Source: Natronoflexus pectinivorans (GTDB lineage Bacteria; Bacteroidota; Bacteroidia; Bacteroidales; Marinilabiliaceae). From it: a stretch of 64,000 nt of DNA. The notes beneath the pieces were generated by a model that did not search any database, had not been told where the DNA came from, and worked only from the letters and a program-made list of their open reading frames with translations. A program made the position numbers and the translations under genes. The stretch lies in NCBI RefSeq assembly GCF_004345615.1, contig NZ_SLWK01000006.1, positions 62,001-126,000 on the forward strand. The letters are read 5' to 3'. Shown piece after piece: positions 56,221 through 64,000 of this stretch. Within the stretch, counting starts at the first letter, position 1, and each line of letters starts with the position of its first letter.

Positions 56221-56254
56221 CGCTTAAGTTTAAAGAGTTTAAATTAATATAACA

Positions 56255-57364
56255 ATGAGTTTTTATCCAAAATTGGTGATAGATGCCTTGCGTCACGTGG
56301 TTCATCCCGGTAAGGGGGCAGATATCGTGTCGCTTGGAATGGTTGAAGATGATATCAGGATAGATGGGAAACGGATTAGTTTTTCTCTTTTATTTGATCG
56401 TGCCAACGATCCTATGGTGGGTGCCATAAAGTCGGCATGCCTTCAGGCAGTGAAAACATACGTTGGTGAAGATGCCGAAATAGAAGGAAATATATATGTA
56501 AAAGTTAAGCCCCGCGAGGTAAATGAACAGGCTCCTGTTCTTCCCGGAGTTGAAAGCGTCATTGCGATAGCTTCCGGTAAGGGAGGAGTTGGGAAGTCAA
56601 CGGTATCAAGTAATTTGGCTGTTTCGCTTACACGTTTGGGGTATCGTGTAGGTTTGCTGGATGCAGATATCTTTGGTCCTTCCATACCAAAGATGTTTGC
56701 CACAGAAGATGCACGTCCGATGGTTCAAAAGGTGGAAGGCAAGGATCGGATTGTTCCGGTTGAAAAGTACGGAGTAAAACTGTTGAGTATTGGGTATTTT
56801 GTGAATCCTGATGATGCTTTGGTATGGCGTGGAGCCATGGCTACCAATGCGCTCAAACAACTCATAAATGATGCATTGTGGGGCGAATTGGATTATTTGC
56901 TGATTGATTTACCTCCCGGAACCAGTGACATTCATTTAACCCTTGTGCAAACGGTGCCTTTAACAGGTGCTGTAGTGGTTAGCACACCTCAGGAAGTTGC
57001 TCTTGCCGATGCACGAAAAGGCATCAGCATGTTTACCGGAAAGCAGATCAATGTTCCGGTACTTGGATTGGTTGAGAACATGGCATGGTTTACCCCTAAA
57101 GAGCTTTCTGAAAACCGCTATTATATTTTTGGTAAGGATGGATGTAAGAAACTTGCTGAAACGCTCAATGTTCCATTATTGGGTCAGATTCCTATTGTTC
57201 AGGGAATTCGAGAGGGAGGTGACGAAGGTGTGCCTGCTGCAATGGAAGATAGCACCATGACTTCGGTGGCATTTGCCAAATTGGCAGAGGCAGTGGTTGA
57301 CTCGGTGAAGAAGCGCAACGAACAGTTGCCACCGACAAAAATTGTTGAAATAACCAAAAAGTAA
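56255..57364 (+). CDS. mrp: Mrp/ApbC-family iron-sulfur cluster carrier ATPase
   Basis: 369 residues. N-terminal MIP18 (DUF59) domain (about 1-90) joined to a NBP35/Mrp P-loop ATPase: deviant Walker A GKGGVGKSTVSSNLA (about 109-123), Walker B-like DYLLIDLPPGTSD, and the GLVENMAW stretch. The usual C-terminal CXXC was not found; the FGKDGCKKLAE segment has one Cys where the family often has CPHC-type pairs. Transfers Fe-S clusters to apoproteins. A NifU-domain carrier gene lies 170 bases downstream, which fits a shared Fe-S role. Confidence 0.92.
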   Translation: MSFYPKLVIDALRHVVHPGKGADIVSLGMVEDDIRIDGKRISFSLLFDRANDPMVGAIKSACLQAVKTYVGEDAEIEGNIYVKVKPREVNEQAPVLPGVESVIAIASGKGGVGKSTVSSNLAVSLTRLGYRVGLLDADIFGPSIPKMFATEDARPMVQKVEGKDRIVPVEKYGVKLLSIGYFVNPDDALVWRGAMATNALKQLINDALWGELDYLLIDLPPGTSDIHLTLVQTVPLTGAVVVSTPQEVALADARKGISMFTGKQINVPVLGLVENMAWFTPKELSENRYYIFGKDGCKKLAETLNVPLLGQIPIVQGIREGGDEGVPAAMEDSTMTSVAFAKLAEAVVDSVKKRNEQLPPTKIVEITKK

Positions 57365-57552
57365 TTCGAAGAAATTTATAAGATCTGGTATAAGAGAATA
57401 CAAAGAGAAGAGGTCTGATAGGTGTTTGGGTTGAACAACAGTTTGTTCTGATTTTTTTGGAACACGATTTGATGATTAAGTTGTTGGTGAGATAGAATGT
57501 AGATGTTAAACTTATCAGATTTTTAATAGTTATGATTACAGAATATTATACT

Positions 57553-57789
57553 ATGGAGAAGCAAGAGGTTATGGAGCAGGTAAAGATTGCTCTTGAAGGA
57601 ATCCGTCCCTATTTGCAGGCCGATGGAGGTGATATTTCCATTGTGGAGTTGACTGACGACATGGTTGTCAAAGTTCGGTTACAGGGTGCTTGCGAAGGAT
57701 GTCCTATGAGTGTTCAAACCCTAAAGAATGGGGTTGAGATGGTCATTAAAAGCAACGTCCCCGTTATAAAGGAAGTGGTAGCCGTTTAA
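57553..57789 (+). CDS. NifU-domain Fe-S scaffold/carrier protein
   Basis: 78 residues from the ATG at 57553; an earlier ATG (57532) gives 85 and is possible. The NifU C-terminal domain is complete: VMEQVKIALEGIRPYLQADGGDISIVEL, and the cluster-binding CEGC (about residues 48-51). Such proteins bridge a 4Fe-4S cluster as a dimer and hand it to targets. It is convergent with the alanine dehydrogenase gene with only 3 bases between. Confidence 0.9.
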   Translation: MEKQEVMEQVKIALEGIRPYLQADGGDISIVELTDDMVVKVRLQGACEGCPMSVQTLKNGVEMVIKSNVPVIKEVVAV

Positions 57790-57792
57790 ACT

Positions 57793-59019
57793 TTAAAATG
57801 CTGCAAGAAGCAATCCAATATCTTTAAAGGGAATCCCCAGCTGGTTCCCGATATGGCTATTGGTAAGTATACCTTTGTATATATAGGTGCCGCTACTTAC
57901 ACCGGTATCTGTTTTAATTAGTTGATGAACTCCGCCAGATTCAGCAAGCCTTAACAATATTGGAGCAAAAATATTACTCAACGCAATGGAGGCCGTACGT
58001 GCCACTCGTGAGGCAATGTTTGGTACAAAATAGTGAATAACACCACGTTCGTTTACGAACGGGTGGCCGGGTGAATTACTTGTTTGGCTTGCTTCAAAGC
58101 ATCCCCCGTTCCCTACACTCAAATCAACAATTACCGATCCTTTTTTCATCTTATTCACCTGATCACGGGTAATAAAAAATCCGTGATCGCAATCAAAGCA
58201 CCTCAAACTGGCAACTACGGCATCTGCTGACTTTAAAGCCTTTGTTAATACTTTTGGATGCAGAATGGATGTAAAAAGTCGTTGTCCAACATTTCGTTCC
58301 AACTCTTTTAGGTTTTGGTAGGAGTTGTCGAATACTTTTACCTGGCAACCCAGACCGAGAGCTGCGCGGGCAGCAAATTCGCCTGCAGTGCCGGCTCCTA
58401 TAATAACCACTTCAGTGGGAGAGATGCCTGTGATACCACCTAAAAGAACCCCTTTGCCACCGTGCGCTTTGCTTAGGTACTCTGATGCAATGGTAATGGC
58501 AGCGTAACCTTCAATTTCGCTCATGCTGCGGATGACCGGGTAACAGCCGCTTTCATCTTTTAGGAATTCATATGCAATGGCATTAATCCTCCTGTCCATT
58601 AACTGCCTGATGGTATCTCTTGATTGATGAGGCATGTAAAGAAATGACAAAAGTAACTGATATGGATGCATCAGATCAATTTCGTCAGCGGAGGGGGGAG
58701 CAATCTTGAGTATGATTTCACTTTTAAAAACTTCTTCTTTGGATTTTACAATTTCTGCGCCGGCTTCGGAAAAGTCTTTGTCGAAATAGTTGGCTGCATC
58801 ACCGGCACCACTTTCCATGGTTACCTTATGACCATTTTCGCAGAGAAGTTCAACTCCCTGAGGGGTAAGAGCTACGCGGTTTTCAGAAGGATCGGTTTCC
58901 TTTGGAATCCCGATTGAGATGGAGCGTTGTTGCCTCCCTGTTTCCAGCATCTCTTCGCGTGGAATCATCTGTGTTTGCCTGATGGCAAAGTAGGATACGC
59001 GTTTTTCTATTTTGGTCAT
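57793..59019 (-). CDS. Alanine dehydrogenase / PntA-like NAD(P)-binding protein
   Basis: 408 residues. AlaDh/PNT N-terminal domain with GIPKETDPSENRVALTPQGVELL (about 38-60), and a C-terminal Rossmann domain with GAGTAGEFAARAALGLG (about 208-224). Interconverts alanine with pyruvate and ammonia; length and single-subunit form fit Ald, not PntA. A 30-residue N-terminal extension is unlike classical Ald. The Bacteroidota gene usually sits beside tsaE and porX, as here. Confidence 0.87.
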   Translation of the reverse strand: MTKIEKRVSYFAIRQTQMIPREEMLETGRQQRSISIGIPKETDPSENRVALTPQGVELLCENGHKVTMESGAGDAANYFDKDFSEAGAEIVKSKEEVFKSEIILKIAPPSADEIDLMHPYQLLLSFLYMPHQSRDTIRQLMDRRINAIAYEFLKDESGCYPVIRSMSEIEGYAAITIASEYLSKAHGGKGVLLGGITGISPTEVVIIGAGTAGEFAARAALGLGCQVKVFDNSYQNLKELERNVGQRLFTSILHPKVLTKALKSADAVVASLRCFDCDHGFFITRDQVNKMKKGSVIVDLSVGNGGCFEASQTSNSPGHPFVNERGVIHYFVPNIASRVARTASIALSNIFAPILLRLAESGGVHQLIKTDTGVSSGTYIYKGILTNSHIGNQLGIPFKDIGLLLAAF

Positions 59020-59081
59020 AATGCTAAAGTCTGGTTATTGGCAACTTATCCGGTTTGAAATTAATAAATAATTCAGAGATT

Positions 59082-59507
59082 TTAAAGTGTTTTTAATATG
59101 GTTATTTTTCTAGAACCATCAGGAAGTTCCTCAATGGTCAGATTTACTCGCTGCTCAGGGAGCAGCGAACCTGCCTTATTAGGCCATTCAATAAGACAAA
59201 CATCTCCGCTGTCAAAATATTCCTCACATCCAATATCCAATAACTCCACTTCGTCCTCCAGCCTATAGAGATCAAAGTGAAAAACCGGAAGGTTTTTATC
59301 TGTCCTGTATTCATTGATGATGGCAAAACTGGGGCTGTTGACTTCATCTTCAACTCCCATTTGTTGGCACAAAACTTTTATAAATGTGGTTTTGCCTGCA
59401 CCCATTTCGCCGTAAAATGCAACAACAGGAGTCTCTTTCAATAGTTTTATAAGTTCATTGGCAATTGGGTTGAGTTCAGATATTGATTTGGCAATAAATG
59501 TGTTCAT
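59082..59507 (-). CDS. tsaE: tRNA threonylcarbamoyladenosine synthesis ATPase TsaE
   Basis: 141 residues from the ATG at 59507; a TTG three codons earlier is less likely. P-loop ATPase with Walker A GEMGAGKTTFIK (about 35-46), and the conserved NSPSFAIINEY and FHFDLYRLEDEVELLDIG stretches. Partner of TsaB/TsaD in making t6A37 on ANN-decoding tRNAs. Lies between porX (13 bases upstream) and the alanine dehydrogenase gene in a minus-strand run. Confidence 0.95.
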   Translation of the reverse strand: MNTFIAKSISELNPIANELIKLLKETPVVAFYGEMGAGKTTFIKVLCQQMGVEDEVNSPSFAIINEYRTDKNLPVFHFDLYRLEDEVELLDIGCEEYFDSGDVCLIEWPNKAGSLLPEQRVNLTIEELPDGSRKITILKTL

Positions 59508-59520
59508 TTTTATCAAATGG

Positions 59521-61080
59521 TTATTTTACCGGTTCAAGAACTGCAAACGGAATCATCATCTCTTCCATGGAAATTCCTCCATGTTGAAAGGTGTCCTTGT
59601 AATAACTCACATAGTAATTATAGTTGTTGGGATAGGCAAAAAAATCAGTTCCTGTGGCAAAAATATATGTGGTTGATACATTTGGCTTTGGTAAAAAAAC
59701 CTGTTCAGGTTTTTTTACTTCGAAGACATCCTTTTCATCGTAAGCCAGATTTTTACCCTGCTTAAAACGTAAATTGGTATTTACGTTTTTGTCGCCAACC
59801 ACCTTCAACGGGTTTTGAACTCTTATGGTTCCATGGTCGGTGGTAATGACAACAGTAACATCTTCCTGCGACAGTTTTTTAAGCAAATCAAACAGGGGAG
59901 AATGTCTGAACCACGAAAGGGTTAGAGATCTGTAGGATGATTCATCTGAAATAAGTTCCCTGAACATCTTCATTTCGGTACGTGCATGCGACAGCATGTC
60001 AACAAAGTTTACTACCACCACCGATAGTTGATAGTCTTTTAGCTTTTTATAGTTGTCAAGCAGCTTTTTCCCACTTTCTACGTTGTTTATTTTTTCATAA
60101 AAAACCTTGGTGTCCTGCCGTGTTCTTTTAAAATAGTCGTTCAAAAGCTCTTCCTCGTATTGATTTTTACTTCCTTCTTCATCATCATCAACCCATAAAT
60201 CGGGTCTTATTTTGGCGATGTTTGAAGGCAAAAGTCCGGCAAAAATGGAATTGCGACAAAACTGAGTGGCTGTTGGCAAAATGCTGAAATAGAGCTCGTC
60301 ACTTTTTACAGTATAGTATGGATTGATCTCCTTTTGGATGATCTCCCATTGGTCGTATCTGAAATTATCAACAACAATAAAAACCACCGGTTTTTTCTCT
60401 TTTAGCAGGGGGGTGATTCTTTTTTTTAGGATGGTATGCGACATCAATGGCGCATCATCCTCATTTTGGAGCCAGCCGGTATAATTATCTTTAACGAACC
60501 GGGTGAATTGATTGTTGGCTTCGTTTTTTTGCATTAAAAGCACCTCGTTCATGTGGCTGTCTGTACTTTGAAGCTCCAATTCCCAAAAAACAAGATTCTT
60601 ATAAACCTCCCTCCACTCTTCATGGTTGAGTCTGTCATTTAATCTCATGCCGATTTTCGAAAAGGCCGACTGGTAGTCTGTCGTGGCTTTTTTTGATATC
60701 AAAGATTCTCTGGCAAGGGTCTTTTTTATGGAAGACCAAATTTGGTTGGGGTTTACCGGTTTGATGAGGTAATCGGCAATTTTACTTCCAATGGCCTGGT
60801 CCATGATGGATTCTTCTTCACTTTTGGTTACCATGATAACCGGTAGATTGGGTTTTAGCTCTTTTATCCTGGTCAGGGTTTCCAAACCGCTTAATCCCGG
60901 CATGTTTTCATCCAGAAATATGAGGTTGTAGTTTTGTTTTTCGATTAAACCAATGGCATCTTTGCCATTGGTGGCAGTTTCTATCTGGAAGCCTTTTTCT
61001 TTGAGGAAGAATATATGTGGTTTTAGATGTTCAATTTCATCATCTACCCATAAAAGTTTGATCCTGGTAGTGTCATCCAT
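59521..61080 (-). CDS. porX: T9SS response regulator PorX (receiver plus PglZ phosphatase)
   Basis: 519 residues. Receiver domain (about 5-122) with acidic residues DD13-14, phosphoacceptor Asp57 (IFLDENMPGLSG), and Lys in YLIKPVN. The C-terminal part (about 210-515) is an alkaline-phosphatase-superfamily PglZ domain: FIVVDNFRYDQW, the nucleophile region ILPTATQFCRNS (Thr270/Thr272) and VVITTDHGTIRV metal motifs. PorX, with sensor PorY, controls type IX secretion, and its PglZ domain hydrolyses phosphodiesters such as oligoribonucleotides in P. gingivalis. PorY is not in the window. Upstream lies a PorW/SprE-like gene. Confidence 0.93.
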   Translation of the reverse strand: MDDTTRIKLLWVDDEIEHLKPHIFFLKEKGFQIETATNGKDAIGLIEKQNYNLIFLDENMPGLSGLETLTRIKELKPNLPVIMVTKSEEESIMDQAIGSKIADYLIKPVNPNQIWSSIKKTLARESLISKKATTDYQSAFSKIGMRLNDRLNHEEWREVYKNLVFWELELQSTDSHMNEVLLMQKNEANNQFTRFVKDNYTGWLQNEDDAPLMSHTILKKRITPLLKEKKPVVFIVVDNFRYDQWEIIQKEINPYYTVKSDELYFSILPTATQFCRNSIFAGLLPSNIAKIRPDLWVDDDEEGSKNQYEEELLNDYFKRTRQDTKVFYEKINNVESGKKLLDNYKKLKDYQLSVVVVNFVDMLSHARTEMKMFRELISDESSYRSLTLSWFRHSPLFDLLKKLSQEDVTVVITTDHGTIRVQNPLKVVGDKNVNTNLRFKQGKNLAYDEKDVFEVKKPEQVFLPKPNVSTTYIFATGTDFFAYPNNYNYYVSYYKDTFQHGGISMEEMMIPFAVLEPVK

Positions 61081-61120
61081 ATTCTAAAATTTAGGAATTT
61101 GGTTACAACTAAATTTTGAT

Positions 61121-61134
61121 TTTGCCTAAGCAAA
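61121..61134. promoter_or_regulatory. Palindrome upstream of porX
   Basis: TTTGCCTAAGCAAA: 5-bp arms TTTGC/GCAAA around CTAA, 41 bases before the porX start. It could be a regulator site or chance. Confidence 0.3.
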
Positions 61135-61180
61135 TCGGGTTTAGGTAAAAGTTTATAATGCTTACTTGGCGGGTGTGTCA

Positions 61181-61201
61181 GAGCCACAGGGCTCGTTTTT
61201 T
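61181..61201 (+). terminator. Terminator-like hairpin on the plus strand between sprE-like and porX
   Basis: GAGCC-ACAG-GGCTC followed by GTTTTTT on the plus strand. No plus-strand gene ends nearby. Read on the minus strand the stem lacks a T-tract, so it would not end the sprE-like transcript. Confidence 0.4.
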
Positions 61202-61235
61202 GAAATTCAGTTTTCTGAAACTTTACCACCTCAAG

Positions 61236-64000
61236 TTACTCTTTGTAAAATTTGATGTATTCTTCGGTTGTTCCTTCTTGTTCTATTATTTTAAAGTTAT
61301 CAGGACTTACTGAAGCCATTACCCAATTGGAAGCTCTCAGTTGGTTGTTCCAGAAATTGTTGGCATTTAATGAGGTCGTGAACTCTTGGGCCTGACTGGC
61401 AGATTGGAATGCTTCCACTAACAAAACAGTTTCTCCCCCTGAAAGGTTTATGGTTCGGGTGTTTAATCGGAGGTTAAAGCTGTTTAATGCATGGCTGGTC
61501 AGGAATCCACTGACTCTTCCGGTATTGGTGCGTGGAGGTAAAACAACCATAACCCAATGGGTGCCATCGCTTGTGGTAAAGGATTTTGCACCTGTTGCAG
61601 CAGCATCTTCCGGCTCCTGATCTACAAATGCCATTTGAATGGTGATTCCTCCTCCGCCACCAAGGTAATTTTTAGAAAAGAAATCCCTGAACTCTGTTGT
61701 TTCTCCAGTTGATATCAGAGTGTTTTTATTTGATACTGATCCGGCCATAAGCATTGGAGCGTTCACATTTTCTGCCCGAAGCAGGCCTGGATTTGACCGG
61801 AGCCCGTAATAATAATCCATAGCTTCCCGGTTATTGGCAAAAGAGCCAATACTTAAAAGTCTTCGGGAATCTGGGAGTGTTCTGCTTTCTATTTCGTAGT
61901 CGGCCAACAGAAATCTGCTGAAATTATAATCTGCCAGGTTGAACAACAGCCGGTTGATGTCAGCATCTTCTTCAACTACAATAAGAATAAAGTGTTCTTG
62001 ACCGGGTTCGAAATTAAACCGGTCAACAGGAACCACTTCCTCTATAGGTGTTTCTGGAATATCTGATTCGTCTGTTGCTGTTGTCATCTGACGGGTTACC
62101 GGACCAATAGCCGGAAGTTTGCCTTCAGCCATCATGGCGAGCCATCGTTCAGCTAATTTTCCTTCCCGCGTTGTTCCGAAATCATTGGTTAAGATGTTTA
62201 GCTCATTTTCAAAGTTTGTCACGTTGCCTTGCCGGGCATAAGCCGCTGCTTTAAGAAGTCTGGCTTTACGAAGCAATTCTTCCTCCTCTGTTTCAATAAT
62301 TATGAGGGTGGATTTGCTGATTGATGAATTAAATCTGTTGTTTATATAAGCATTAAATGCGTCATTGTAGAGTTCATTTAACTCTTGTCTCCTTTGGCGT
62401 TTGGCCTCTGCGTATTGAGGATTTCTTGCAAACTCAGCATATTGCCCATCGGGAAAATGTCTGATTAGCCCATCTCTCATTTGTGATGCGCCGGCTTCAT
62501 TTTCCAATTGGTTGTACGCCATGTAAGCCCAAAACCACGCTTGCTCCGCAAGTGCATGGGTTGGGAAATCGTTGAGGAACATTCTGAACATTTCGATGGC
62601 TCTTGTGGGGTCGTTGAAATGATCAAGGAATATGATTCCTGATTGGAACCAGGCGTTGGCCAATCGCTCTTTTGTTATTTCTTTTTGTTCCTCAGTGAGG
62701 GGGATGTCTGCCATTAATTCTTCTTTGGTGGGCAGTTCTATCAATTGAGCACGGGGGGCTGTTTCACGTTGGCCTTCAACCGGTAAGGCACCATTTCCAA
62801 AGCCTGGCTCTCCGGGTTGGGTGGGAGTCATTTCATAGTCCACAGCCTCTACTGTCCCTTTATCAGCACGTCGCCAATTATCTTCATTGCCACGACGTCC
62901 CCATCGGCGTTCAAACTCCATTTTACCCAGGCTTATAGTGGATTGGTTGTAAAAGTACCATTGTCCCTGACTGTCTGTTGCTCTGCTTAGCTGGCTACCG
63001 AAATCTCTCTGAAACATATGGTCACCCCCGGTTCTTCTCTGGTCGTCCCTTGCGCCTATTGATAAGTTTAACTGAGCCTGTCTCTCTTCTTCTATAAGAG
63101 CCAAGATAAAATCTTCCAATTCGGCCTCGGGCATCTGCGCCAATCGCATAAGGCTGTCTTCTCTGGTGATGGTTTCAAAATGAGTTGATAGGTTTTTTAG
63201 CCCTGCATGACGGTGGTTGATTTTTCTGTAGCGTGGATCGGTATCACGAATGGAGACAATTGTGCTGTCATAGTATGCGTATGAAGGAATATACGCTGGT
63301 AATTCAAAGTAGAGTTCTGCCAGTTGTAAGTAGGTCTCCGTTTTTAGTGATTGGTTTCCAAAATTATAGCCAGAGGATAACCTGAGGTTTGTAATGGCCA
63401 TAATGGTGTCCCCTTCACTGAGATAGCTTTGTGCAAGTACGTAGTAAATTCGATCCCTGAACTCACGATTATTGGCCTGATTAACTTGTCTGTAAAGTTG
63501 TTGACGGGCGCGGTCGTGATTGCCGTCAAGATGTCCCTGCAGCATTAGGTAATTGATTCTGGCATTAAGCTCCATTTCATAATTGGGACTGGATCTTATA
63601 ACCCTTCGAAATGTACTTGCTGCAAGATCATGAGACCCTGTTTGTTTGTAGAGCTGCGCAAGGATGTATGCCCGGCGGTTTCTGTTCCATCTGCCGCTGG
63701 CCTCATCTGCGGCCACTTTCATATATGGAATGGCCTCCCGAAGATTTCCACTTCTGATATGAAACTCGGCAAAAGTTGCCATATATTCGCCGTACAATCT
63801 GTCAGGAGCTTGTCCCATCGCATCATAACGGTCAAGAAGTATAGCTGCATTATCAAGGTCGCCCATTTCAATTCGCGTTCTTGCCATCCAAATAAGCGCA
63901 TCAAACCGTGTGGATTGATTGGGGAATTCACGAACAACATAATCAAGCATTACAAGCGCATCGTTGAACTCATGGTTGTAAAGATGCGCCTTTCCTACCA
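61236..64000 (-). CDS. sprE: T9SS-associated TPR lipoprotein PorW/SprE-like, N-terminus cut by window edge
   Basis: 921 codons in the window, open to the right edge; an ATG at 63950 is internal because the frame continues with further TPR residues. At least eight tetratricopeptide-like helical repeats fill the first 500 residues, with a Gln/Arg-rich linker near 290-400, then more TPRs (about 430-620). The C-terminal 250 residues hold two similar alpha/beta units (EHFILIVVEEDADINRLLFNL and GTHWVMVVLPP...), the first matching the typical C-terminus of SprE/PorW lipoproteins needed for T9SS function and gliding. The signal peptide, which would confirm lipoprotein status, lies outside. Directly upstream of porX. 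Confidence 0.72.
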   Translation of the reverse strand, partial: VGKAHLYNHEFNDALVMLDYVVREFPNQSTRFDALIWMARTRIEMGDLDNAAILLDRYDAMGQAPDRLYGEYMATFAEFHIRSGNLREAIPYMKVAADEASGRWNRNRRAYILAQLYKQTGSHDLAASTFRRVIRSSPNYEMELNARINYLMLQGHLDGNHDRARQQLYRQVNQANNREFRDRIYYVLAQSYLSEGDTIMAITNLRLSSGYNFGNQSLKTETYLQLAELYFELPAYIPSYAYYDSTIVSIRDTDPRYRKINHRHAGLKNLSTHFETITREDSLMRLAQMPEAELEDFILALIEEERQAQLNLSIGARDDQRRTGGDHMFQRDFGSQLSRATDSQGQWYFYNQSTISLGKMEFERRWGRRGNEDNWRRADKGTVEAVDYEMTPTQPGEPGFGNGALPVEGQRETAPRAQLIELPTKEELMADIPLTEEQKEITKERLANAWFQSGIIFLDHFNDPTRAIEMFRMFLNDFPTHALAEQAWFWAYMAYNQLENEAGASQMRDGLIRHFPDGQYAEFARNPQYAEAKRQRRQELNELYNDAFNAYINNRFNSSISKSTLIIIETEEEELLRKARLLKAAAYARQGNVTNFENELNILTNDFGTTREGKLAERWLAMMAEGKLPAIGPVTRQMTTATDESDIPETPIEEVVPVDRFNFEPGQEHFILIVVEEDADINRLLFNLADYNFSRFLLADYEIESRTLPDSRRLLSIGSFANNREAMDYYYGLRSNPGLLRAENVNAPMLMAGSVSNKNTLISTGETTEFRDFFSKNYLGGGGGITIQMAFVDQEPEDAAATGAKSFTTSDGTHWVMVVLPPRTNTGRVSGFLTSHALNSFNLRLNTRTINLSGGETVLLVEAFQSASQAQEFTTSLNANNFWNNQLRASNWVMASVSPDNFKIIEQEGTTEEYIKFYKE

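Overview
The window reads as a chromosomal segment of a gliding or T9SS-bearing member of the Bacteroidota, probably class Bacteroidia (a Marinilabiliales-like lineage is a guess). The evidence is the bifunctional fucokinase/GDP-fucose pyrophosphorylase Fkp, the gliding lipoprotein GldH, the T9SS regulator PorX beside a PorW/SprE-like TPR protein, a protein with a C-terminal T9SS sorting domain, an S46 dipeptidyl peptidase, a FISUMP-domain protein, RNase HI with a viroplasmin-like N-terminus, DUF4296, and -7 promoter boxes of the Bacteroidota type TAnnTTTG. No rRNA, tRNA, CRISPR array, phage or intact transposase gene was seen. Base use looks even along the window.

Layout. 1-5.8 kb: two tandem GH3 beta-glucosidase lipoproteins (the first cut by the window edge) and an unknown secreted protein. 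6.4-12.8 kb: fkp, convergent waaA, then glnS. 13-16.6 kb: a LytS/LytTR-type two-component pair and a small envelope operon (WaaP-like kinase plus outer-membrane protein). 17-24.1 kb: an FMN reductase, dpp7, a small barrel protein, rnhB, an M28 glutaminyl-cyclase-like lipoprotein, cysS. 24.4-38.5 kb: a T9SS cargo protein, an MscS channel, two large paralogous hybrid histidine kinases, a FISUMP protein and a YwqK/MORN protein. 39-44.2 kb: rnr, a TetR regulator, metA, rnhA, marC. 44.3-49.9 kb: Wzi, a polyprenyl-phosphate sugar transferase, a DUF4296 lipoprotein, a gutted amidohydrolase and cysQ. 50-57.8 kb: pgk, folB, holB, ricT, gldH, trmB, an alkyltransferase-like protein, mrp and nfuA-like. 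57.8-64 kb (minus strand): sprE/porW-like, porX, tsaE, alanine dehydrogenase.

The most unusual content lies between genes. A five-copy family of about 135-168 bp elements has imperfect 13-bp terminal inverted repeats and 8-bp flanking duplications (7/8 or 8/8 matches). It behaves like a non-autonomous transposable element (MITE); one copy has landed exactly at the start codon of the MscS gene, and two copies carry nested palindromes. A second MITE-like element, degenerate heptamer arrays that begin next to three stop codons and always run in the sense direction of the gene, and several small palindromic repeat families fill other gaps.

Functionally the window ties together envelope building (Fkp, WaaA, Wzi, sugar transferase), protein export and gliding (PorX, SprE/PorW, GldH, a T9SS cargo), peptide and glycan use (DPP7, GH3, M28) and housekeeping. 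All assignments come from reading motifs by eye; no database search was made.
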